Both the position numbers and the translations under genes were made by a program. A stretch of DNA of 53,996 nt, taken from the NCBI GenBank assembly GCA_016200495.1, contig JACQES010000051.1:1-53996 (forward strand), written 5' to 3'. Position 1 is the stretch's first letter; every line of letters begins with the position of its first letter. The notes below the pieces were generated by a model, which had not been told where the DNA came from, searched no databases, and saw only the letters and a program-made list of their open reading frames with translations. Source of the DNA: Gemmatimonadota bacterium (GTDB lineage Bacteria > Gemmatimonadota > Gemmatimonadetes > Gemmatimonadales > Gemmatimonadaceae). Below are positions 33,447 to 42,134 of the stretch, one piece after another.

Positions 33447-34148
33447 GTGTCCCTCTTTCCGTCGACGCGCCTCTCGCTGGTGCACGCGCTGGCCAGCGAC
33501 GATGCGCACGTCCGCGCGATCGCCTTCGAGCGCGTGGTGCGCATCTACCGCACCCCGGTGATCGAGGTGGTGCGCCGCCAGTGGCAGCTCGAGCCCGCCG
33601 ACGCCGAGGACCTCGCCCACGACTTCTTCCTCGTGGCGCTCGACCGCGACTGGATGCAGCGCTTCGATCCCGCGCGCGGCCGCTTCCGCACCTTCCTGCG
33701 CGCGTGCGTGCGGGACTTCGCGAACGCGGAGCATCGCCGCGCGCACGCGCTCAAGCGCGGCGGCTTCGCGCGCGCCGTGCCCGTCGAGGACGCGGACCTC
33801 GCCGCCGCAGATGCCGACGCCGATTCCACGTTCGATCACGAGTGGGCGCGCAGCGTGCTCGATGCCGCGCTCGACGCGCTCGAGGCGGAGTGCCGCGCGG
33901 CGGGGCGTGAGCGCGCGTACCAGGTCTTCCGCGCGTACGACGTGGAAGGCGCCGACCTGCGCGAGCCGCCGACCTACGCCGCGCTGGCCGAGGCCTTCGG
34001 GCTGCCCGTGACGCAGGTGGCCAACCACCTGCACTGGACGCGCCAGCGCTTCCGGCACGCCGTGCTCGAGACGCTGCGGTCGCTCACCGCGAGCGACGCC
34101 GAATTCCGGGGCGAGGTACGCGCCCTGCTGGGGCACGACCTGCCATGA
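33447..34148 (+). CDS. RNA polymerase sigma factor, sigma-70 family (ECF-like)
   Basis: 233 aa from GTG 33447 (frame open further up). Region 2 is visible in 'AFERVVRIYRTPVIEVVRRQWQLEPADAEDLAHDFFLVALDRDWMQRFDPARGRFRTFLRACVRDFANAEHRR', with the D-A-E-D-L-A/H-D-F-F motif. The second half has a region-4-like helix pair ('TYAALAEAFGLPVTQVANHLHWTRQRFRHAVLETLRSL'). It lacks region 1. The stop overlaps the start of a Ser/Thr kinase (ATGA), a pairing known from ECF groups controlled by kinases instead of classical anti-sigma factors, so the kinase is the likely regulator. Confidence 0.85.
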   Translation: MSLFPSTRLSLVHALASDDAHVRAIAFERVVRIYRTPVIEVVRRQWQLEPADAEDLAHDFFLVALDRDWMQRFDPARGRFRTFLRACVRDFANAEHRRAHALKRGGFARAVPVEDADLAAADADADSTFDHEWARSVLDAALDALEAECRAAGRERAYQVFRAYDVEGADLREPPTYAALAEAFGLPVTQVANHLHWTRQRFRHAVLETLRSLTASDAEFRGEVRALLGHDLP

Positions 34149-35050
34149 GCCCGCTCTCCAACAAGGCAATGCTGCGCCTGCGCGAGACGCTCGACTTCCC
34201 CGAGCTCGGTCCGCGCTACGACGTGCGCGAGCTGGTCGGCCGCGGTGGCATGGGCAGCGTCTTCCGCGTGTTCGACGACGTCCTCGCGCGCGAGGTGGCG
34301 GTCAAGGTGCTGTCCATCGAGGCCGAGTCGTCGGTCGCGGCGGGGATGCTCACCGCCGAGGCGCGCGCGCTCGCGGCGCTCGACCATGCGGGGATCGTCG
34401 CCGTGCACGACGCCGGCACCCTCGACGACGGCCGCCCGTACTACGTGATGCGCTTCGTGCGCGGCGCGCGCCTCGGCGTGTGGGCGCGGACCGCGACGCT
34501 GCGCGACCTCCTGCGCGCCTTCACCCAGGTGTGCGACGCCGTCGCGTCCGCGCACGCGCGCGGCGTCATCCATCGCGACCTCACGCCGTCGAACATCATG
34601 GTGGGCGAGTACGGCGAGGTGGTGGTGCTCGACTGGGGCCTCGCCGTCCGCGCATCGGAACCCGGCGGTCGCGTTCCCGCCGGCACCCCGGGCTTCCAGG
34701 CGCCGGAGCAGGTCGTGGGGGAGCCCAGCGCCATCGATGCGCGCACCGACGTCTTCGGGCTCGGCGCCGTGCTCGTCGCGCTGCTGGCCGGGCAGTCCGT
34801 CCCGGTGCCGCGACCGGTGCGCGCCATCACCGCCCGCGCCACCGCGATGGACCCCGCGGCGCGCTACCAGTCCGTCGTGGCGCTGGCGGACGACGTGCGC
34901 CGCTGGATGGACGCCGAGCCGGTATCCGCGTACCGGGAGCCCGTGTTCGAGCGCATCGGCCGGTTGTACCAGCGGCACCAGGTCGTGGTCCTGCTGCTCG
35001 TGGCGTACGTCGGCGTGCGTCTCCTGATGTTCTGGCTCCAGCGACGATAA
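34145..35050 (+). CDS. Membrane-anchored Ser/Thr protein kinase
   Basis: 301 aa. Hanks motifs: glycine loop 'GRGGMGSV' (32-39), Lys54 in 'VAVKVL', Glu72 in helix C, catalytic loop H143-R-D-L-T-P-S-N, 'DWG' at 163-165 in place of DFG, and the APE-like 'QAPEQ'. The usual Lys of H-R-D-L-K is Thr147. The C-terminus has one membrane helix ('VVVLLLVAYVGVRLLMFWL') and almost no extracytoplasmic part, so it lacks a sensor domain. It likely phosphorylates the overlapping sigma factor or a partner. Confidence 0.9.
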   Translation: MSPLSNKAMLRLRETLDFPELGPRYDVRELVGRGGMGSVFRVFDDVLAREVAVKVLSIEAESSVAAGMLTAEARALAALDHAGIVAVHDAGTLDDGRPYYVMRFVRGARLGVWARTATLRDLLRAFTQVCDAVASAHARGVIHRDLTPSNIMVGEYGEVVVLDWGLAVRASEPGGRVPAGTPGFQAPEQVVGEPSAIDARTDVFGLGAVLVALLAGQSVPVPRPVRAITARATAMDPAARYQSVVALADDVRRWMDAEPVSAYREPVFERIGRLYQRHQVVVLLLVAYVGVRLLMFWLQRR

Positions 35051-35131
35051 TGACGGCCCCTCGCGATAGCTAACAGGGTTGGGCACGACGTTCGTGACCG
35101 CCTTCCTGCCTCCCCCAACGCTGGAGTCCCG

Positions 35132-35512
35132 GTGAACAAGCCGCTGCTCGGCCTGCTGGCCGGTGCCACCCTCGGCGCCCTCGATGGCCTCAGTGCCCTC
35201 ATCTCCGCGCCCGCCGTGGCGCCCGAAATCATGGGCATCGTCCTCGGCTCCATGGCCAAGGGGCTGGTGGCGGGCCTCCTCAGCGGCCTCTTCTCCCGCA
35301 AGGTTGACAACGTGCCGCTTGGCGTGCTCGTGGGGCTCGCGCTCGGCGCGCTGTTCGCGCTGCCGTTCGCCCTGGGCAGGGACGCGCTCACCGGCCAGGT
35401 GTACTTCTGGGAGATCCTGATTCCCGGCTCCATGGTGGGGCTGATCGTGGGCTTCCTGACCCAGCGCTACGGCACGCGTCCGTCGCGCGTGGGCAGCGGT
35501 GCGCGCGGCTGA
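35132..35512 (+). CDS. Small membrane protein, unknown function
   Basis: 126 aa with repeated Gly-rich hydrophobic segments: 'LLGLLAGATLGALDGLSALI', 'IMGIVLGSMAKGLVAGLLSGLF', 'GVLVGLALGALFALPFAL' and 'ILIPGSMVGLIVGFLTQRYG'. The pattern 'PEIMGIVLGSMAKGLVAGLLSGLFSRK' recurs in uncharacterised membrane proteins. GTG start with GGAG five bases upstream. It ends directly before a perfect 10-bp hairpin and the second KOW gene. Confidence 0.75.
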   Translation: MNKPLLGLLAGATLGALDGLSALISAPAVAPEIMGIVLGSMAKGLVAGLLSGLFSRKVDNVPLGVLVGLALGALFALPFALGRDALTGQVYFWEILIPGSMVGLIVGFLTQRYGTRPSRVGSGARG

Positions 35513-35515
35513 ACC

Positions 35516-35542
35516 GGCGCGGGAGCAGCGGGCTCCCGCGCC
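35516..35542 (+). terminator. Perfect GC hairpin after the small membrane gene
   Basis: GGCGCGGGAG pairs exactly with CTCCCGCGCC around a seven-base loop, beginning three bases after the stop of the upstream gene. There is no U tract, so it may be a Rho-dependent end, a 3' stabiliser or a leader structure for the KOW gene 31 bases further on. Confidence 0.5.
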
Positions 35543-35573
35543 CTCACACGCTGGACTCGACGATGGAACTCAC

Positions 35574-35774
35574 GTGAAGCCTCCGACGAAGCACCAGCTG
35601 ACCGACGGCGCGCACGTGCGCGTCATCGAAGGCACGCACGCCGGCAAGGCTGGTACCGTGCACGACATCAAGACGGGCAAGACTGGCCACGTCTCGATCA
35701 CCGTGCGCCAGGCCAACGGCGTGCGCTTCAAGACGCTCGCACGCAACGTCGAGCCCGTGACGGGAACCAGGTGA
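35574..35774 (+). CDS. Small KOW-motif protein (paralogue B)
   Basis: 66 aa from GTG 35574. The KOW core 'AHVRVIEGTHAGKAGTVHDIKTGKTGHVSITVRQ' and 'NGVRFKTLARNVEPV' is almost identical to paralogue A at 15428-15628, including at DNA level over the middle. The track ORF starts earlier at 35499, but that N-terminal part matches nothing and crosses the hairpin. Probably an RNA- or ribosome-binding accessory protein. Confidence 0.78.
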   Translation: MKPPTKHQLTDGAHVRVIEGTHAGKAGTVHDIKTGKTGHVSITVRQANGVRFKTLARNVEPVTGTR

Positions 35775-35801
35775 TCTCGGATCACCTGCGAGCGTAGGGC
35801 G

Positions 35802-36938
35802 ATGCCCGCGTCGCTCCTCGTCGCCTCGATGCTCGCCCTCGCCTCCGGCACGTCGCGAGCGCGTGCGGCGCCGTGCGACGCGATCATGCGACAGGCCGAC
35901 ATCGGCGAGGTGGTGGCGGCCCTCGACCGGGCCGCGGCCGTCGAGCCGGTGTGGGGCGCGTACACGATCGCCAACCACCCCGTGGTGCTGCTGTCCCAGA
36001 CGGCCGACAGCACGGGGCCCCGTTGCGCCGCCATCTGGCGATACCGGCAGCCGCTCGCGATGCACGACGTGCCCGCGCCGGTGCGCCTCGCCACCCCGCT
36101 CTACGGCATGTGGAATGGCGACGCCGTGGGACCGAAGCCGGCCGCCGGCGCCGAGGCGATCACGCGGACCTTCTCCGTCCTCCCCGAAGGGCTGGTGCGC
36201 GCCCTGCGTCAGGCGGGCGACGCGCGCGCGGTGATCCTGCGAGCGCCCCTGCGATTGTCGGAGCTGGGCGCGCTGGGCAAGGCGCTCGCCGCGATGGGCG
36301 TCGTCCCCGCGAACATGCTGACGCAGCTCGCCATCCACGAGGGTTACCACCTGCACGTGCAGATGCCGAGCTGGCTCGACCAGCGGCGACGCTACGCGTG
36401 GCCGGCGTGGGACGTGCAGCCGGACCGCCCGACCCTCGTCGCGCGCTGCTACGGCGCGCGCGACAGCGCCGGGACGAGCGTGACGGAGGAGTTGCGCGCC
36501 CTGCTCGCTGCCTGGGACGCGGTGCGCCCGGGCCCGGCCGCCACCGACGTCGAGGCGTCGCGCTCGGCGCTGCGCCGCTACGTCGCGCTGCGGCGAGCGC
36601 GCTACGCCGCACGCGACTCCGTGCGCGTGCCGACGCCAGCCGGATCGCTCTCGTGCGAAGCAGCCGAGACGGTGATGGAGCTCGAGGAGGGGGTGCCGCA
36701 GTGGATCGCGTACGAGACCGCGATCCGCGCGGGCCTCATGCGTCCCGCCGATGCGGGCCGTGCCTCGAATGACGCCTTCTACGTCTCCACGCCATTCCAG
36801 CTGTGGATCATGGGGCGCCTCGGCGCGCCCGACGAACTGCACCGCCTGGGCGAGCGGCTGCTCCATCTCCCACGGACCGACGCGCCGGAGGCGTCGATCT
36901 TCCGGGCCTTCGAAGCGCTCGTGCAGGCGAGCCGATAG
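35802..36938 (+). CDS. Exported HEGYH protein, putative zinc metallopeptidase
   Basis: 378 aa with a signal peptide ('LLVASMLALASGTSRARAAPC'). The motif H179-E-G-Y-H183 in 'TQLAIHEGYHLHVQ' matches a zinc HExxH site, and 'ETVMELEEGVPQWIAYETAIR' about 110 residues later offers a Glu as third ligand, as in gluzincins. I know no named family with this exact layout, so the catalytic role is inference. It sits between the KOW and DUF4199 genes of the second module. Confidence 0.65.
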   Translation: MPASLLVASMLALASGTSRARAAPCDAIMRQADIGEVVAALDRAAAVEPVWGAYTIANHPVVLLSQTADSTGPRCAAIWRYRQPLAMHDVPAPVRLATPLYGMWNGDAVGPKPAAGAEAITRTFSVLPEGLVRALRQAGDARAVILRAPLRLSELGALGKALAAMGVVPANMLTQLAIHEGYHLHVQMPSWLDQRRRYAWPAWDVQPDRPTLVARCYGARDSAGTSVTEELRALLAAWDAVRPGPAATDVEASRSALRRYVALRRARYAARDSVRVPTPAGSLSCEAAETVMELEEGVPQWIAYETAIRAGLMRPADAGRASNDAFYVSTPFQLWIMGRLGAPDELHRLGERLLHLPRTDAPEASIFRAFEALVQASR

Positions 36939-36977
36939 CCACGTGAACCGAGCCTGCACCTCCGGGGTATTCGCGGC

Positions 36978-37502
36978 ATGAGCGAGGATCGACGCACCAT
37001 CCTGCGGGTCGGCGTCACGTGGGGTGTGGCGCTTGGCGCCGCCGTGTGCGTCTGGACGATGGCGGTCCACCTGCTGGGGTGGTATACCACCAACCTTGGC
37101 GCCGGCAAGCAGGCCGACGTGGCGGCGCTGGTGCTGCCGGTGGTCATCCTCTTCCTTGCCATTCGCGACGCACGCCGCCGACTGGGCGGCAACCTGTCCG
37201 TGCTGCAGGGCGTCGCGACGGGCGTCGTCGCCGGCCTCGCGTCGACGCCCATCGCCACCGGTTTCCTGTGGTACTATCACCACGGGATCAACCCGCGCTG
37301 GACCGAGTACCTGGTTGCCTACGAGCGCGCGCGGCTCGTCGCGGCCGGCGCGTCGCCGTCGGACGTCGCGAAGCAGCTCGATGCGCTGCGACGCCTCAGC
37401 GAGGACGGCGCGCAGCTGCGCGGCGCCCTCACCGGCACATTCGTGCTCTCGCTCCTGCTCTCGACGATCTTCGCCGTCGTGCTCCGGCGCCGACGCCCGT
37501 AG
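36978..37502 (+). CDS. DUF4199-like membrane protein (paralogue B)
   Basis: 174 aa with the same four-helix layout as 13545-14078: 'VCVWTMAVHLLGWYTTNLGAGKQADVAALVLPVVILFLAIRDARRR' against 'VCAWTMVVHLLGWYSTDIAAGKKADQTALVLPVVALFLAIRETRRR' shows close paralogy. Differences are spread evenly, so this is an old duplication that both copies survived. It ends six bases before the stop of the convergent NHL gene. Confidence 0.82.
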   Translation: MSEDRRTILRVGVTWGVALGAAVCVWTMAVHLLGWYTTNLGAGKQADVAALVLPVVILFLAIRDARRRLGGNLSVLQGVATGVVAGLASTPIATGFLWYYHHGINPRWTEYLVAYERARLVAAGASPSDVAKQLDALRRLSEDGAQLRGALTGTFVLSLLLSTIFAVVLRRRRP

Positions 37503-37508
37503 GCTCCG

Positions 37509-38807
37509 CTACTGCAGCGCCGCCGCCGCCTGGAAGCGGAGCACGCGACGGTTCGAGTAGTCCGTGATCCAGAGCTTCCCCGTCGAGCTCTGCACCGTGA
37601 CGCCGTACGGCTGGCCGACGTTGGTCGACAGCGCCGACGTGGTGGAGATGTCGGTGAACGAGCTCTTGCCCAGGACTACGTCGGCATTGGCGCCGTTCGC
37701 CTTGCTCGCCGCGTTGTAGAACACCATCACGCGGTTGAACACGCCGTCCGCGACGTAGAGCGTCCCCTTGCCGTCCACCGTCATCGCGTATGGGCCGTAG
37801 ATGTTGGCCTGCGTGCCCACGCTCGCGGTGATCGTGCCCGTCACCAGGTCGGGCTGCCCCAGCACCTTGTCCGCCGCGGCGCCGTTGGCCTTGGCCGCGG
37901 CGTTGAGGAAGATCAGCACGCGGTGGTTCGAGTTCTCCCCAACGTACAGGTTCCCCGCGCCGTCCACCGCCACGCTGGCGGGGTTGTTCATCGTGCTCGC
38001 CGTGGTGCCGGTCGTGTTCGTGGTGAACGACGCCTGCCCGAGCACGCCGTCGGCGGCCGCGAAATTCGCCTTGGCCGCGGCGTTGTCGTAGCGCAGCACG
38101 CGGTGGTTCGACTGGTCCACCACCCACAGGTGGCCCGTCGCGTCGGTCGCGACGCTCCGCACCGCGAAGTAGCGCTGCGACGTCGTGCCGAAGCCGACGT
38201 TGCTGATCAGGTCGGCCTGGCCGAGCACGCCGTCGGCACTCGCGCCATTCGCCTTGGTCGCGGCTGCGTTCCAGCGCATCACGCGCGTGTTCCCGGCATC
38301 GGTCACGTACAGGTTGCCCGACGCGTCCACCGCGAGCCCCTCCGACGAGCCGATTCCCTCGGGGCGCGCGGTGCTTCCCGCGAACCCGGCGTTGTAGACG
38401 CCCGACGTGAAATTGAGCTGCCCCAGCACGCCGTCGGCACTCGCGGCGGTCGCCTTGGAGTTCGCGTTGTCGAAGCGGAGCACGCGGTACGCGCCCTTGT
38501 CCTCCACGTACAGCGTGCCACTCGGCGTGACGCTCAGCGCGCCTGGCCCGACGAACGTGGACTGCGTGATGCCGCCGGTGCCCGTGTTGGAGACCGACGG
38601 CGCACCCAGCACGGCTTCGGCGGCCTGGCCGGTGGTCCAGGCGGGGGTGACGCTTCCGCCGCCGCCCGGGGTCACGGGATCGCTGCCGCCGCCGCACGCG
38701 CCGAGCGCCGCGAGCATCAGCACGGCGAACCGTGCACCGGAGCGCGCGGCATCGCGCACGACCGGTCGATGAATGCGTTCAACGTGCCCGAGCTCATGGA
38801 ACGACAT
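37509..38807 (-). CDS. NHL-repeat lipoprotein
   Basis: 432 aa from the ATG at 38807, which has GGAGG five bases upstream; the longer track start is unlikely. The lipobox L-G-A-C38 follows 'RFAVLMLAALGAC'. After a Gly/Pro linker there are about six NHL-type blades with 'VDASGNLYVTDAGNTRVMRW' or 'VDGAGNLYVGENSNHRVLIF' and a recurring inter-blade 'A(A/S)ADGVLGQ' phrase, so a six-bladed propeller is likely. It would be anchored in the outer or inner membrane and bind a partner protein or glycan. It is encoded convergent to DUF4199 B. The 238-base gap behind it carries no other gene. Confidence 0.85.
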   Translation of the reverse strand: MSFHELGHVERIHRPVVRDAARSGARFAVLMLAALGACGGGSDPVTPGGGGSVTPAWTTGQAAEAVLGAPSVSNTGTGGITQSTFVGPGALSVTPSGTLYVEDKGAYRVLRFDNANSKATAASADGVLGQLNFTSGVYNAGFAGSTARPEGIGSSEGLAVDASGNLYVTDAGNTRVMRWNAAATKANGASADGVLGQADLISNVGFGTTSQRYFAVRSVATDATGHLWVVDQSNHRVLRYDNAAAKANFAAADGVLGQASFTTNTTGTTASTMNNPASVAVDGAGNLYVGENSNHRVLIFLNAAAKANGAAADKVLGQPDLVTGTITASVGTQANIYGPYAMTVDGKGTLYVADGVFNRVMVFYNAASKANGANADVVLGKSSFTDISTTSALSTNVGQPYGVTVQSSTGKLWITDYSNRRVLRFQAAAALQ

Positions 38808-39045
38808 GTGGACCTCCAGGTGGGGTGACAGCTCGTCCAATCCAACAGCGGCCCGGAAGGTCCGGCAAGAGGGCCGCTCGGCGCGATGTAGGGGTTTGAG
38901 GAGTCAAGCGCCATCCGGCGCTGACTGCCCCAGGACAGCGCACCCGGCTGTCTCGCGTGTGGCGCCGCTCGGTCGGGCATCGCCATGCGCGCGCGACGCT
39001 GCGCATGCGATGCGACAGGTGCGCGCGGCGAACCTCCCGCGCGCC

Positions 39046-40731
39046 CTACTCCCGCGTGAACGCCGCCAGCGTCGCGCCGACGCGGTCGATGCGCTCGCGC
39101 GCCCGCCACTTGTCGTGGCCGTTGTACACCATCGCGAACGCGAGCAGCTCGCCGTTCTTCGCCGTCACGTAGCCCGCGAGCGACACCACGTCGTTCGTCG
39201 TCCCGGTCTTGGCATGCAGGTTGCCCTGCGCCGGCGTGCGGCGCATCCGGTGGCGCAGCGTCTCGCTCTCGCCGGCCACGGGCAGCGACGCGTGGTACTC
39301 CGCCGACCACGGCGCGCGGTGTCCGTACGCGAGGAGCTTGACCAGCGAGCGGGCCGTCACGCGGTCGAGGATCGAGAGCCCGCTCCCGTCGCTCGCGTTC
39401 ACCGCGCCCGAGTCCACCCCCACCTTGCCGCTCAAGAACCGCTCGAGTGCGTTGTTGGCCGTGACCGCGTTGCCGACCCCCGCGCGCGCGGGGCCGCGGG
39501 CCGAACTCCGGAAGAGGAGCTCCGCGAACAGGTTGATGGACTCGCCGTTCATCGCCGCGACGATCTCCTTGAGCGGCGGCGAGGCGAGCACCGCGAGCCT
39601 GGGCGCCACCGGCGACGCGCGCCCCGCGCGCACCTTGCCCGCCACGTTCACCCCCAGCGCCTCGAGTTGTGCGTGCAGCGCCCCGGCGGCGAAGAGCGCC
39701 GGATCCTCCACCACGAGCGACCACCGCCGCTCGCTCGCCGCCGCGCCGATCGAGCCCTTCACCTTGATGCTGCCGTCGGGCCGCCGCCACGCCGAAATCC
39801 GGCCGCCGCGCCCCGGCACCACCCGCACCTCGCTCTCGATCGGCAGCCCCGCCGTCGGCGGATCGGTCGTGACCGAGGCGCCCTTGGCGCCGGGCTTCAC
39901 CACGATCCAGATCAGGTTCTCGTTGAGCGAGAGCGCGGAGACGCGCGCGGCGTATGCGGCGCCCAGGTACCGCTTGCGCCACCCCTCGGGAATCTTGCTG
40001 TCGTCGAACGCCGAGCCGTCGGCGATCACGTCACCCGTGACGCGCTTGACGCCGGCCGCGGCGATGTCGCGCGCGAGCCGCGCCATCGGGTCGCCGGGGG
40101 CGCCGCCCAGCAGGCGCGGCGACAGGCTCGGGTCGCCGTCACCGCGCAGCACGAGGTTGCCGCGCAGCGTGCCATCGGGTGCGAGCACGCCGTCGCGCAG
40201 CACCTCGGTGGCGAACCGGTGCTGCGGTCCGAGCACCTCGAGCGCGAGCGCGCTCGTGAACAGCTTCATCGTCGACGCGGGCATGACCGGCGTGCCGGCC
40301 GCGTGCGCGAACAGCGTGTCGCCGCGCGAGAGCGAGACGACCATCGCGCTGAATGTCCCGGTGACCGGCCCGGGAATCGTCGTCGCGAGCATGTCGGTGA
40401 GCGCGGCGGCGCCGACGGGATTGGCCCACGCGCCCCTGGACGGGATGGGCGCCGGCCCGCGCGCCTTCCGGCCGCGGCGCGTCTTAGGGCCCGGCTTCGC
40501 CTTCGGTCGGGCGCCGGCCTTCGTCGCGGAAGCGCTCGGCGTCCCCTTGGTCGCGGCGGCGCCAGGCTCCGGCGCCTTCGCGGCTCCGGTCGCCTTCGGC
40601 TGCGGCGTCGGCGCCGCCGGCAGCGGGTCCCGCGGTGATTCCTGCGCGAGCGCGCGCACCGGGGGCGATGCGGCCAGGCATCCGAGGATGAGGAGCGCCG
40701 CGAGCGGGCGGATCAGACTTTCAGGTACCAC
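39046..40731 (-). CDS. dacB: D-alanyl-D-alanine carboxypeptidase/endopeptidase, S13 (PBP4) family
   Basis: 561 aa from GTG 40731. A signal peptide ('LAALLILGCLAASPPVRALAQ') is followed by a long Pro/Ala/Lys linker (about 35-100) and a full S13 domain: S153-x-x-K156 in 'MPASTMKLFTSA', S-x-N in 'GESINLFAELLF', and K-T-G in 'HAKTGTTND'. It removes terminal D-Ala from, or cuts cross-links in, peptidoglycan in the periplasm. The basic linker is unusual and might bind wall or DNA-like polyanions. The track frame reads on to 42060 only because no stop interrupts it across the neighbouring gene; the GTG start overlaps that gene by 19 bases, implying coupling. Confidence 0.88.
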   Translation of the reverse strand: MVPESLIRPLAALLILGCLAASPPVRALAQESPRDPLPAAPTPQPKATGAAKAPEPGAAATKGTPSASATKAGARPKAKPGPKTRRGRKARGPAPIPSRGAWANPVGAAALTDMLATTIPGPVTGTFSAMVVSLSRGDTLFAHAAGTPVMPASTMKLFTSALALEVLGPQHRFATEVLRDGVLAPDGTLRGNLVLRGDGDPSLSPRLLGGAPGDPMARLARDIAAAGVKRVTGDVIADGSAFDDSKIPEGWRKRYLGAAYAARVSALSLNENLIWIVVKPGAKGASVTTDPPTAGLPIESEVRVVPGRGGRISAWRRPDGSIKVKGSIGAAASERRWSLVVEDPALFAAGALHAQLEALGVNVAGKVRAGRASPVAPRLAVLASPPLKEIVAAMNGESINLFAELLFRSSARGPARAGVGNAVTANNALERFLSGKVGVDSGAVNASDGSGLSILDRVTARSLVKLLAYGHRAPWSAEYHASLPVAGESETLRHRMRRTPAQGNLHAKTGTTNDVVSLAGYVTAKNGELLAFAMVYNGHDKWRARERIDRVGATLAAFTRE

Positions 40732-41975
40732 CGCTTGCGATGAAGAATGGAGAGGATGCCGAGCCACGTGAGGACGAACGTGGCCGCGAAGAGCAACGAC
40801 GCATCCTTGGGCGGCAGGAGCGGCGCGAACCAGGTCTCGAAGATGACGCGCTGCACCGGCACGACCTTGCCCTGCCACGTCGAGGTGAAGATGGTGTAGA
40901 GGCAGCGCGCCATGAGCCCCGAGCCCACGAACGCCACGATCGGGTTCATCCCGAACGGAATGAACGGGCGCGCACACGCCGTGACGTCGAGCTCCTCGAT
41001 GAGCCACATGCACGTCGCGAGCGACATCGCGGCCATCCCCGACATGAACACCACGTACGACGGCGTCCACAGGTTCTTGTTGATCGGCAGCGACCAGTGC
41101 CAGCAGAGCCCGACCACCGCCGTGATCGCCCCGGCGCCGAAGAGCCCCGCCACCCGCTCGATCAGCGGCCGCTCGCGGCTCGCGATCCACCGCCCCGCGA
41201 GCACCCCCGTGATCACGCTCGCCACCGCGCCCAGCGTCGACAGGATCCCCTCGGGGTCGTACGTCTTCGTGCCCGCGAAGATGTGGTTGAGCCCCAGCAC
41301 GCGCTGGTCGATCCACGCCTGGAGCGTCAGCGCTCCGACGTCGATCTCCCCCGTGATCCCCGTCCCGGGCGTCGGCACGAGCGTGAGGATCGCCCAGTAA
41401 CCGAAGAGGAGCGCCACCAGCAGCCCCACCGTGCGCTTGAGCGGCGCCTGCAGCGTCAGCAGCGCCGCGATCAGGTAGCTCCACCCGATGCGCTGCAGCA
41501 CCCCCATGATGCGGAGGTGCTCGACGCGCCATGCGATCCGGTCCCAAGCGCTCGGGCTCGGGTTGCCGGGAATCGCGTTCCACTGGAAGAACGGGAAGGC
41601 GCTCAGCGCCGTGCCGATCAGCACGATCAGGAGCCCGCGCCGGATCACCTGCCGGCGTAGCGCCGCGAGGTCGTCGCCGCGCGCCGCGCGCTCCGTGAGC
41701 GACAGGTGCGTCGTGATCCCGACGATGAACAGGAAGAACGGGAAGATCAGGTCGGTCGGCGTCCACCCGTGCCACGGCGCATGCTCGAACGGCTCGTGGA
41801 TCGCTCCCCACGAGCCCGGGTTGTTCACGAGCAGCATCCCCGCCACCGTCATCCCGCGGAACACGTCCAGCGAGAGGAGCCGCTCCCGTGGCCGCGGCTT
41901 GGGCGCGGCCGCCACGACCGGTTCGCCCGCATCGCGCGCGGGAGCCGGACTCGGGGGGGCGAGGGTCGTGGCCAT
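40713..41975 (-). CDS. HGSNAT-like membrane acyltransferase (DUF5009/DUF1624-type)
   Basis: 420 aa with about ten hydrophobic helices. The start 'RLLSLDVFRGMTVAGMLLVNNPGSWG' and 'GWTPTDLIFPFFLFIVGITTHLSL' are hallmarks of heparan-alpha-glucosaminide N-acetyltransferase-like proteins, as is 'HLRIMGVLQRIGWSYLIAALLTL'. These proteins carry acyl groups from acetyl-CoA across the membrane to sugars. The bacterial substrate is probably an exported or wall-linked amino sugar. It forms an overlapping pair with the PBP4 gene, which supports an envelope role. Confidence 0.87.
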   Translation of the reverse strand: MATTLAPPSPAPARDAGEPVVAAAPKPRPRERLLSLDVFRGMTVAGMLLVNNPGSWGAIHEPFEHAPWHGWTPTDLIFPFFLFIVGITTHLSLTERAARGDDLAALRRQVIRRGLLIVLIGTALSAFPFFQWNAIPGNPSPSAWDRIAWRVEHLRIMGVLQRIGWSYLIAALLTLQAPLKRTVGLLVALLFGYWAILTLVPTPGTGITGEIDVGALTLQAWIDQRVLGLNHIFAGTKTYDPEGILSTLGAVASVITGVLAGRWIASRERPLIERVAGLFGAGAITAVVGLCWHWSLPINKNLWTPSYVVFMSGMAAMSLATCMWLIEELDVTACARPFIPFGMNPIVAFVGSGLMARCLYTIFTSTWQGKVVPVQRVIFETWFAPLLPPKDASLLFAATFVLTWLGILSILHRKRWYLKV

Positions 41976-42088
41976 GTCTCCTATACGTACTCCGGGGCCC
42001 GGGGGCTGTCGAGGGAGCCGCCGGTTCCGTCAGTCCGCAGCGTGCCCGCACCGCGCCCACGGTGGCCCGCGTCCCCCGCCGGCCGTGC

Positions 42089-42094
42089 TAACTT
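42089..42094 (+). promoter_or_regulatory. Candidate -10-like TAACTT element
   Basis: 'gctaactttcccgcg' lies about 40 bases before the deoxyhypusine-synthase-like start, in the divergent gap after the acyltransferase gene. It matches the element at 3072-3077 over eleven bases. See finding on TA(A/G)CTT motifs. Confidence 0.4.
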
Positions 42095-42134
42095 TCCCGC
42101 GCGTCCGAATCGACCGCAACGCCCCAGCCGACCC

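Noticed and set aside
39046-42060. 1004-aa minus-strand ORF spanning the carboxypeptidase and acyltransferase region
   Set aside because: Only the part up to about 40731 codes for the S13 enzyme; the rest is a low-complexity shadow of the acyltransferase gene in another frame.
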